Shown: positions 50,896 to 58,136 of the stretch, piece by piece
Numbering within the stretch: the stretch's first letter is position 1
Layout: every line of letters begins with the position of its first letter
Origin: Nocardia vaccinii NBRC 15922
GTDB lineage: Bacteria; Actinomycetota; Actinomycetes; Mycobacteriales; Mycobacteriaceae
Assembly: GCF_001613305.1 (NCBI RefSeq)
Contig: NZ_BDCC01000059.1
Coordinates: 1 to 64,000 of the forward strand
Length of the DNA stretch: 64,000 bases
Direction: 5' to 3'
The notes under the pieces: model-generated
Told to the model about the DNA's origin: nothing
Seen by the model: only the letters and a program-made list of their open reading frames with translations
Database searches by the model: none
Translations under genes and position numbers: made by a program

Positions 50896-51926
50896 TGCGG
50901 CCGATCCCGGTTCAGGTCGGCCCGGTAACGCGCCGTAGCCTCCGCCCTGCTGCGTACTCCGAGTTTGCGAAAGATCTGCTTGATATGCGACTTGACGGTG
51001 GCTTCGGAAATATCCAGTTCTGAGGCGATCTGCGCGTTCGACAGCCCCGCCGCGAGATCGCTGAGCACTGCGTGCTGGCGCCGAGTGAGCAGATTGCGCT
51101 GGTCGGCGACGGGGTTGGCGGCCCGCGGGCTGAACGGATCCGCGCGAACGCGGCCGGTGATGAGCTCCTCCGAATATCGGACGATATTCGCGAGGCGTTC
51201 CCGCAGTGCCGCCAACTGGTGTTGGCGTTGGACGCGTTCGGCCACGACGCCGACCATCTCCGACAGGAAAACCACTCGGCCGAGATCCTCACCGGTGGTG
51301 ACCTGGTCGAATTGATCGCCATGGACCATACCGATGACCTGAGATCCCGATATGAGTGGAGCGACCGCGAAGCCGTGCGATGCCGAGATCCGCATCAGCG
51401 GTTTGTAGGTCAGTTGGTGAGTATGCGGTGAGACGACCAGATGTGTTGTGCGCCTGCGGATGACGTCGGCTTCGAGCGGGGCCGCGGTCAGGTCGATCAT
51501 ATTCGACAGGTATTGCCGCAGCCGGGTGTGGTCGCTGAGCGTGATGTCGACATAGAGGTATTCGGGCTGCCAGGTTCCGCGGTGGACGGTGGACAGCAGT
51601 GCCCTGCGAAAGCCGAGAGCCGCGCAGGCGTGAGCGAAGTCCGATTCGGCGAGCGTCGCCGCCGAGGTAAGGTCGCTCGGCGTCCTGAGCAGTTCGCACA
51701 TCCGGGATGCCGCTTCGTCGAAGTGGCCCGCTCGCATGTTCGTACCCCACTGGTAGGGGGCGAACATCCGGCTCAGCTGGGGACCGAGGCCGGCGACCTC
51801 TTCGGGGCCCACTAGTCCCTCGTCGAGGGCTTGGGTTATATCTGCGCGCAGGCGCGCGAATACATCACCGGTCGCGCAGATATTTTCGCGGATTCGGTCC
51901 GGCTGGTGTGCGGTTCGTTTCGGCAC
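50892..51926 (-). CDS. LuxR-family regulator with GAF-like domain (upstream member of pair 2)
   Basis: A 344-residue regulator; GAF-like core around residues 100-230 (ISASHGFAVAPLISGSQVIGMVHGD) and a C-terminal HTH (LTRRQHAVLSDLAAGLSNAQIASELDISEATVKSH). GTG start at 51926 with GAAGG upstream. The FadR-like site at 52014-52028 lies between it and module B. It is paralogous to the 1447-2595 gene, so the two regulator operons look like duplicates. Confidence 0.84.
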   Translation of the reverse strand: MPKRTAHQPDRIRENICATGDVFARLRADITQALDEGLVGPEEVAGLGPQLSRMFAPYQWGTNMRAGHFDEAASRMCELLRTPSDLTSAATLAESDFAHACAALGFRRALLSTVHRGTWQPEYLYVDITLSDHTRLRQYLSNMIDLTAAPLEADVIRRRTTHLVVSPHTHQLTYKPLMRISASHGFAVAPLISGSQVIGMVHGDQFDQVTTGEDLGRVVFLSEMVGVVAERVQRQHQLAALRERLANIVRYSEELITGRVRADPFSPRAANPVADQRNLLTRRQHAVLSDLAAGLSNAQIASELDISEATVKSHIKQIFRKLGVRSRAEATARYRADLNRDRPQ

Positions 51927-52013
51927 CGTTCACCTTCTCCCGACATGGGCGCCGGTCGGACTTCGCGTGCGGAAGGCACGCGTCGAGGCGCTGAAAGTTG
52001 GCCCCATACTATA

Positions 52014-52028
52014 TATGGTTAGACCAAA
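52014..52028. promoter_or_regulatory. FadR-like operator upstream of LuxR pair 2
   Basis: TTTGGTCTAACCATA on the minus strand, 88 bases upstream of the GTG start. A strong match that extends the presumed regulon to the far side of the lipid locus. Confidence 0.68.
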
Positions 52029-52070
52029 CATGCAAGGGTTCGGAACGGGCCGAGCGAACCGCTGACCAGC

Positions 52071-52613
52071 TCAGTCGGTGACCGGGGCAAGGCTCCTGTC
52101 GGTTGACATGATCTCCTCGAGAGGCCGCGCCGAATGCGGTGCCGGATCGAATCCCATCGGCAAATACCAGGACCGTTCGAAATCGACCCGCTCGGGTATG
52201 GCCGCCATGACCGCGCGTTCGACTTCGCTGCGCAGTTCCGGTTCCACGTCTGCCCGCAGGACCGTGCGCAGGGCTGCGGCGATCGCGGCCGTGGCCTCTC
52301 GGAGGGCGGCGGTGTCACCGCCGGCATCGCGCACGGCTTGTTCGCCTGCTCGTGCGGACCCGCGCAATGCGGCGGCGATTTCGGTGTCGCCCACTATGTC
52401 GAGAACCGATCCGGCGATGCGTCGGTGGTGCTCCAGTTCGAACATTGCGCGGCTGTGCATGTGTGCAAGCCGTTCGCGCAGGAATTCGAGGTATGCGATC
52501 GACAGCGTGAGCTGTTCGGTCGCCAACGGGTCGGCGGGGTCTACGGCGGGACCGACGATATCGCGCAATGATTTGATCACCGCGCGCAACGAATTCTCGG
52601 AATGATCGGCCAT
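52071..52613 (-). CDS. Small helical protein of unknown function, module B
   Basis: A 180-residue paralogue of the 48545 protein (MADHSENSLRAVIKSLRD..., LEFLRERLAHMHSRAMFEL, RSWYLPMG). Alanine-rich middle helices differ most. It begins at an ATG overlapping the stop of the upstream phosphotransferase (ATGA). The function is unrecognised; co-occurrence in both modules argues it is needed by the other two proteins. Confidence 0.72.
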   Translation of the reverse strand: MADHSENSLRAVIKSLRDIVGPAVDPADPLATEQLTLSIAYLEFLRERLAHMHSRAMFELEHHRRIAGSVLDIVGDTEIAAALRGSARAGEQAVRDAGGDTAALREATAAIAAALRTVLRADVEPELRSEVERAVMAAIPERVDFERSWYLPMGFDPAPHSARPLEEIMSTDRSLAPVTD

Positions 52614-53854
52614 CAGATCTTCTCCTCGAGCAGGACCATCAGCTGGCCGGAGAGTGTGGGAACCATGCCCTTGACCCAGGACAGCAGCACGTCCTGGTGG
52701 GTTTTTCCGAGCCGGGCCACTCGGTAGGCGGTCGCCAGCGTCGTGATGATCAGTTGATAGGTGTTCGCGATCTTGTAGTACGCGAGTCGTTGCGGATCGA
52801 CGGGCAGGCCAGAAGCCTCCTGGTAGCGGTCGAGGAATTCGGATTCGGTGAACAAGCCGCAGACCAGGTAATCGCCCGAATCCGGGTCGACATGGCCGAA
52901 GGTCGAGTCGGTGGCCCAAGCGAGGTCTCGGTGGCGGTCTCCGAGGTGGCAGTACTCCCAGTCGAGCCACGCCGTGATCTCGTGGGTGTTCTCGTCGAAA
53001 AGGAAGTTTCCGCTTCGGAAGTCACCGTGGACGATGCCGATCCGGTCGGTCGTCGGAAGGTTGCGCCTGAGCCAGTTGGCGGTTACCTCGACGAGTGGAT
53101 GATCCTCGCCACGATCCTCCTCCCAGACGCGCTCGTACTGGTTCAGTTTCCACTCGGCGGCTTCGGTGGTGCCTGGGGCGGGCCGGTCGAAGCTGGCGAG
53201 GGTGAGACCGGAGATATCGGTGGTGTGCAGTGCGGCGAGATGATCGACGAACTGGGTTCCCAGCGACCGCCGCAGGGCGGGCCCGAACATCGTGCCGAGC
53301 CCGCTCACCGCACCGGTGCCGGTGGTGGAGGGTTTGGTCGTACCCGGCGCGAACGAGTACACCAGGGTCGGCTCCGGAAACCAGGTGGCGTCCTCGTCGA
53401 GCCAGAACACGCGCGGCACCGGCAGCGTGTCGCGGACGGCCTCGAGGATCTCGGCTTCCTGTCGACGGCTGGTCGCGTTGAGCGACTCGGACGGATCCAT
53501 GCGTGCTACCAGGCGATCGGTGACCGGCCCGCGGTCGGGGTCGGTCCACCGAAGATCGAAGCGCACCTGCATTTTCGACGCTCCGCCCGACATCCACCGG
53601 GCGCTGGAGATTTCGTAGTCGCCATCGATCTTCGTGCGGAGCAGTCCGTCGAGACAGGCGGCGAACTCGTCGAGTCCGAGGCGCTGGAACGGGAGATTTG
53701 CCCGGCGCTCGAGTTTGCGCACCAACATTCGATCGATTTCGCTGTCGACGCGATAGCGGCGTCGCATCTCATCGATGAATTCGCGTGGTGGATCATCGCG
53801 CAGATCGAAATCCGAATCGATGAATTCTTGTGAAAAATGTTTCTCAGCAGTCAT
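52613..53854 (-). CDS. APH-like phosphotransferase, module B
   Basis: A 413-residue paralogue of the 47316 protein with catalytic loop IVHGDFRSGNFLF and AWLDWEYCHLGDRHRDLAW, plus the shared N-terminal extension (PPREFIDEMRRRYRVDSEIDRMLVRKLERR). The ATG at 53854 comes one base after the stop of the lipocalin-like gene. Same order and coupling as in module A, on the opposite strand. Confidence 0.8.
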   Translation of the reverse strand: MTAEKHFSQEFIDSDFDLRDDPPREFIDEMRRRYRVDSEIDRMLVRKLERRANLPFQRLGLDEFAACLDGLLRTKIDGDYEISSARWMSGGASKMQVRFDLRWTDPDRGPVTDRLVARMDPSESLNATSRRQEAEILEAVRDTLPVPRVFWLDEDATWFPEPTLVYSFAPGTTKPSTTGTGAVSGLGTMFGPALRRSLGTQFVDHLAALHTTDISGLTLASFDRPAPGTTEAAEWKLNQYERVWEEDRGEDHPLVEVTANWLRRNLPTTDRIGIVHGDFRSGNFLFDENTHEITAWLDWEYCHLGDRHRDLAWATDSTFGHVDPDSGDYLVCGLFTESEFLDRYQEASGLPVDPQRLAYYKIANTYQLIITTLATAYRVARLGKTHQDVLLSWVKGMVPTLSGQLMVLLEEKI

Positions 53855-53855
53855 T

Positions 53856-54848
53856 TCAGCGCTTCCGTCCGTGCTTCGACATGCGCTCGGCGAGGTAGTC
53901 GAGGCCGAAGATATCGGCCATCTCCCCGTAGCCGATACGGCCGTTGTGCTCGTACCGATGCAGGCTCTGATAGGCGACATCGCGTGGATTGAACGCCTGC
54001 CACGGGTGTGCGGCGACGGCGCTACCGAAGAACTCCCATTCCCGGCCACGGTCGTCGCGGACCTTGATTCGGTTTGAAACGGTAAGCATTTGCACGCGAG
54101 CCGCCTCGACCTCGGCCCAGACCAGGCTGTGAGTGCTGCCGCCCTCGGCGACGAATCCGAACCGCAGGTCGCCGTAGCGCACCTGTCCGCCCACGACCTC
54201 CATCTCGACAGCCAAATGCATGGCCAGTTCCGGGCCGAAGTTCACCGAAATCCAGGACACCGCCCACGTCCCGAGGTCGCGCCGGGGGCCCCAGCTGTGA
54301 TCCATTCCCTCGTAGCAGTCGACCCGGTACCGCGTGCCACGCAACTCGAGCTCGCCGGTGATGTGCCCTTTCGTCTCGAAATGTCCTGTCGCCCAGCCGT
54401 CTCCCTTCTCGTCGAGGGTAGCTTCGGAGTCCGCGCGCGACAGCAACGCGTTCTCTGCCGGGTCGTGCATGTCGAACGGGTGGTGAATCGCGTCGAACTT
54501 CAGGTCGAAAGAGCAGTTGCCCAGCGCGTGCTCATAGCGGAAATGGTAGTCGCGCGGCGCATTCGACGTCTTGACAGTCAATCCGTTCGGCAGGGTGTAG
54601 TCGGTGAAGGACTCCGGGCACGGCAGGTGGACCTGACAGTCGTTGAGATCGATATCCTCCACGTCCGGGCAGAACCCCTGAACCAGGCAGATCGACGACA
54701 GCGCGACACCGAGGTTGGGGCGGGCCAGTACGTACGCGTTTCCGAGGATGCCGGCCTCCGGGATGCTGAAGATGAGCGCGGTGGTCTCGGTCCACGTCCA
54801 GTCGTCGGCGTCGCGGCTGTGGAAGTCGCAATCTAGGGCATTGATCAT
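53856..54848 (-). CDS. Lipocalin/AttH-like protein, module B
   Basis: A 330-residue paralogue of the 46321 protein: FHSRDADDWTWTET at the start, CYEGMDHSWGPRRDLGT in the middle and YGEMADIFGLDYLAERMSKHGRKR at the end. I start at the ATG at 54848 (MINALD). First gene of module B. No FadR-like site was seen upstream, so this operon may be driven by the nearby LuxR or PucR regulators instead. Confidence 0.75.
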   Translation of the reverse strand: MINALDCDFHSRDADDWTWTETTALIFSIPEAGILGNAYVLARPNLGVALSSICLVQGFCPDVEDIDLNDCQVHLPCPESFTDYTLPNGLTVKTSNAPRDYHFRYEHALGNCSFDLKFDAIHHPFDMHDPAENALLSRADSEATLDEKGDGWATGHFETKGHITGELELRGTRYRVDCYEGMDHSWGPRRDLGTWAVSWISVNFGPELAMHLAVEMEVVGGQVRYGDLRFGFVAEGGSTHSLVWAEVEAARVQMLTVSNRIKVRDDRGREWEFFGSAVAAHPWQAFNPRDVAYQSLHRYEHNGRIGYGEMADIFGLDYLAERMSKHGRKR

Positions 54849-55094
54849 CGGTTTCGGCTCCTGACAGATCGTGAGGTGGCGTGTGACGCACGACACTTAT
54901 GCCCATCCTGCGGGCGCTCGGCGGTCGTGGATAGCGCGTAGGGCGCATATCCCTCGAAAATTCCCCCGACTCCCCCCATCGGATGGCGGTTCGAGCGAAA
55001 TCTGCCTGGGGAAGGATCTGATTCGGGTGGAGATGACTGCCCCGGAGTCTGCCTCGTTGCCGAATCGGACGCTTGACGAATGTGTTATCGGTCA

Positions 55095-56085
55095 CTAGCG
55101 GTATGAGGCCACGACGTTCGTGACACGCTGGTCGAGCATGGCGGCAGGCGGCCGTCCGCCAGCCGCACTGTGAGGGCGGTGATAGTTGTAGTGCGCGTTC
55201 CACACACCGAGCGCGTTCGAGTCCAGGTTCGGACGTAGAGGAACTCTTCGGCGAGAATTCGGTTATAGCGCTCTACTTTCCCGTTGTGCTGGGGCGTGTA
55301 CGGCTTGGTCCGCTTATGTCTTGCTCCGAGCAGGGAGCGGGTGAACGCGTCAGCGCGATAGCACGCGCCATTGTCGGTGACGACTTGCTCAATGTGGGTG
55401 ATTCCGTGCGCGGCGAACCAGGCTCTCGCGCGGTGCAGGAAGCCGATCGCGGTAGTGGCTTTCTCGTCAGCGAGTGGTTCGGTGTAGGCGAGGCGGGTGT
55501 GGCCGTCGATGGCGGAGTGCAGGTACACGTATCCGCGTCTCCCGGTTGCGGTTTTCGATCGTGCTGCCGCGCGGGCTTGATCGGAGTCGCGGCCGTGGAC
55601 ACGCCACCCACCGCCGTCGGGATCCGTCCGACCTTCTTCACGTCCATATGCACCATGTGGCCTGGCCGTTTCGCGACGATGGGACGAGGTTGTCGGTTGG
55701 TGCCGCCATTGGGGTCGATGAATCTTCGCCGATTCAGCCCGAGATGGCCGATGATCCGGGTAACTGTGCGACGGCTGATCTGGATTCTGTTGTCATTGAG
55801 TTCGAACGTGGTTCGAGAGGCTGACCACTTGCGCTGACGGCGCCAGGTCTCGATCAGTTCGACGACCTCCGGTGGTGTCGCGGCCGGCTGCTGGCGCGGC
55901 ACAGACGACCGGTCCAGCAGGCCGACGTCGCCGTACCTACGCCACCGGTTGACCCACTTCGAGGCGCACGCCCGCGAGATTCCCATCTCGGCGGCCACAT
56001 GCGCGATCGGCCTGGTTCGGCAACGGTCGACCAGACGGCGGCGTCCCTCGATGGATAACGGGGCGTTGCGGTGCGTCGATGTCAC
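55095..56085 (-). pseudogene. IS481-family transposase with two frameshifts
   Basis: GTG start at 56085. The frame encodes the N-terminal HTH (LSIEGRRRLVDRCRTRPIAHVAAEMGISRACASKWVNRW) and the start of the integrase core (PGHMVHMDVKKVGRIP). Near 55600 the match moves to another frame (YVYLHSAIDGHTRLAYTEPL ... VVTDNGACYRADAF ... TKPYTPQHNGKVERYNRILAEEFLY), and near 55220 it shifts again to reach the C terminus. The DDE residues are all still visible, so inactivation looks recent. Confidence 0.82.
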
Positions 56086-56100
56086 GCTTGTTTGGTAGTT

Positions 56101-56113
56101 AGTCACTGGTAAC
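56101..56113. promoter_or_regulatory. Candidate TetR operator (7-bp repeats) before the TetR gene
   Basis: AGTCACTGGTAAC holds two 6-bp units (AGTCAC, GGTAAC) at 7-bp spacing, 9 bases before the TetR ATG. The same pattern occurs three times before the methyltransferase gene (57653-57672). Confidence 0.5.
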
Positions 56114-56121
56114 TTGTCAAA

Positions 56122-56694
56122 ATGGGTGAACGGATGAGCGGAGCCGCACGACGTGCTCAAGTGCTGGACATCGCAGGTCGGGAGTTCGCAGCACACGGTC
56201 TGCACGGAGCTTCGACCGAGGCGATAGCGAGAGAAGCGGGGATAACACAAGCATATGTCTTTCGGATGTTCGGAACGAAGAAGGCTCTGTTCCTCGAATT
56301 GGTCCGAGAGGCGTTCGAGCGTCTCAGCGACGCGATGCGAGTCGCGGGGGAAGGCAAGACCGGCCTGGATGCGCTCTCGGCGATGGGGGCCCAGTACTTC
56401 GACCTGCTCTCCGACCAGACCGGGCTGTTGCTGCAGCTTCAGGGCTTCGCCGCGTGCGGGGATCCGGAAGTCAGGGATGTGGTGCGGGCGTGCTTCGCGC
56501 GGCTGTGGGACACGACCCAGGTCGGCACCGGGCTCGAGCCGCTGACCGTCAAGGCGTTCCTGGCCTTCGGAACTCTGTTGAACGCCGGGGCCGCGATGGA
56601 TATCGAAGACGTCGACGCAGACTGGGCACACGGCGTCCGTACCCGGGTCCAGCCCGGGTTGTTCGCACACCTCACCTCCGAGGCAAACCGCTGA
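56122..56694 (+). CDS. TetR-family transcriptional regulator
   Basis: A 190-residue repressor with an N-terminal TetR HTH (AAHGLHGASTEAIAREAGITQAYVFRMFGTKKALFLELV) and a helical ligand domain. The ATG at 56122 has no ribosome site and lies right after the operator, so its mRNA may be leaderless or the ATG at 56134 may be used. The IS481 remnant sits directly upstream. It converges with the methyltransferase gene whose promoter shares the 7-bp repeats; regulation of that gene is likely. Confidence 0.85.
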   Translation: MGERMSGAARRAQVLDIAGREFAAHGLHGASTEAIAREAGITQAYVFRMFGTKKALFLELVREAFERLSDAMRVAGEGKTGLDALSAMGAQYFDLLSDQTGLLLQLQGFAACGDPEVRDVVRACFARLWDTTQVGTGLEPLTVKAFLAFGTLLNAGAAMDIEDVDADWAHGVRTRVQPGLFAHLTSEANR

Positions 56695-56742
56695 CCGCCG
56701 GTTCAACCCGGTTGCTCCGCGCAGGTTGGCGTGCGCGACCGT

Positions 56743-57627
56743 TCAGTGGCCAGCGCGAAGGATGCGGCTTGCGCGTAGCGCGTGGGGGGTCCGGTTCTGG
56801 AACTCTCCCGGTCCATCGATGTAGCTGTCGATGAGTTGCGCTGCGGAGTAGTCCTCGATCGCCGTAAACCCGAGAAGGCGCAGTTGGGCGGCAATGTCGG
56901 CGGGCGTGAAGTAGCTGAACCAGGGCTCACCAGCGGCGGCCACGCGAGTTTCACGTTCTTGTAGCTGCTGTCGATCCTCATCGGTGTCGGCCGGTTGCAG
57001 GTAGTCGAAGATAACCTCGCTCGGCTGAGCCTGGCCGGCGATGTAGGTCAATGTTTTTTGCACGGCAGCCGGGGTCAGATAGAACACCACTCCGAGCCAG
57101 ACGAACACCGCCGGATCAGTGCGACTGAATCCCGCAGACGCCAGACCCGTTGCCAGCAAGTCGGTTTCGAAATCCACGGGCACAAACGTCAGCGACTGAG
57201 GTATGTCGATCGCTGCCTCATCAAGGCGGTCGCGTTTCCATTCCTGCGTGGCAGGATGGTCGACTTCGAAAACCCGCAAACCAGGGTGCGGGTTGCGATA
57301 GGCGAAAGTATCCAAGCCCGCACCCAAGATGACGACCTGCCGCACACCTGTTGCAGCGGCCGCCGCAATCCGATCCTCAGCGAATCGTGCACGAGCGGCA
57401 AAGAACAAACGTCGAGGTCTGTACGTGGAACCGCTGCCGGGCCGGTCTTCGGTCGGCTCAGCACTGTTCGCCAGTTCATCGGCCGTGGCACCGATCAGAG
57501 ATGCCACCACTGGATCGGTGAGGATGCGCGGATGGTCAGCGATCTGGTGGTACGCGCGTCCGTATGCCGTCGCCAGTGCCGTTCGACTCGGTCCGCCGCG
57601 ATCCATACCCAGTTCTCCGTTCGTCAT
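56743..57627 (-). CDS. SAM-dependent methyltransferase (TIGR00027/leucine carboxyl methyltransferase-like)
   Basis: A 294-residue class I methyltransferase. The SAM-binding VVILGAGLDTFAYR and acidic FEVDHPATQEWKR segments, then FVPVDFETD and VWLGVVFYLTPAAV, are typical of the actinobacterial TIGR00027 group. Substrates in this group are mostly unknown; related proteins methylate carboxyl groups or polyketides. A start at the ATG seven codons downstream is possible. Its promoter holds the triple AGTAAC repeat. Confidence 0.86.
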   Translation of the reverse strand: MTNGELGMDRGGPSRTALATAYGRAYHQIADHPRILTDPVVASLIGATADELANSAEPTEDRPGSGSTYRPRRLFFAARARFAEDRIAAAAATGVRQVVILGAGLDTFAYRNPHPGLRVFEVDHPATQEWKRDRLDEAAIDIPQSLTFVPVDFETDLLATGLASAGFSRTDPAVFVWLGVVFYLTPAAVQKTLTYIAGQAQPSEVIFDYLQPADTDEDRQQLQERETRVAAAGEPWFSYFTPADIAAQLRLLGFTAIEDYSAAQLIDSYIDGPGEFQNRTPHALRASRILRAGH

Positions 57628-57652
57628 ACCCGGAAGCCTACATGTTGTTGTT

Positions 57653-57672
57653 AGTAACTAGTAACCAGTAAC
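57653..57672. repeat. Three AGTAAC direct repeats at 7-bp period
   Basis: AGTAAC occurs at 57653-57658, 57660-57665 and 57667-57672. The repeats lie about 30 bases upstream of the methyltransferase start; the overlapping GTTACTAGTTAC is also palindromic. Probable operator of the TetR protein. Confidence 0.62.
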
Positions 57673-58136
57673 TGAACCGTCAACAACCTCCTGACCAGCA
57701 ACAACTGGCTCGCGCTCGCGCGGGGCCGTTCATGGTTGTAAGCTCAACTTTCGCAGTCTCGGTGAGTGGGCGCCGGAAGCATTAGGCGGTGCCCTCGGCC
57801 GATACGCGGGTAGCCGTCGAAATCGACCGGCGAGTGCGCGGATTGGCTGAGCGAGTCAAAACTCTCGCTGTCCTCGCAGAGGGTGATAGATCAGCAGTCG
57901 GTGAGCGTCGCACTCGGCGCGACACGCCTGCATCGCCACGAACCCGCTCCCCCGATGGCCGCGGGCCACATCGTCATGGCCGCCCCGGGAGGGCAACGAG
58001 TTCTGCCTCGACTGACTTGTCCGGTGCGCCGAGTCCCCGTGCTGATCACGGCACTGCCGGTGCCGCTCGGGGATATGCTGATCCAGCGTCGCAGACATCG
58101 ACGTTCGGGCAGCATTGATCGACTTTGGGCGATGGA
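57673..58136. other. Intergenic region before the kinase gene
   Basis: 464 bases with no gene I can support. It should contain the promoter of the PknK-like gene, but no clear boxes were recognised. Confidence 0.4.

Larger units (their letters stand above)
55084..56113. mobile_element. IS481-type insertion sequence, inactive
   Basis: A transposase pseudogene flanked by imperfect inverted repeats: GTTATCGGTCACTAGC (55084-55099) and, inverted, GTTACCAGTGACTAAC (56098-56113), 12 of 16 matching. The right repeat overlaps the presumed TetR operator, so the exact ends are uncertain. Confidence 0.62.

Noticed and set aside
55273..56706. A 477-codon minus-strand frame running from the TetR gene into the IS481 transposase
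   Set aside because: Its first 200 codons are antisense to the TetR gene; only the part after the GTG at 56085 is transposase-like.
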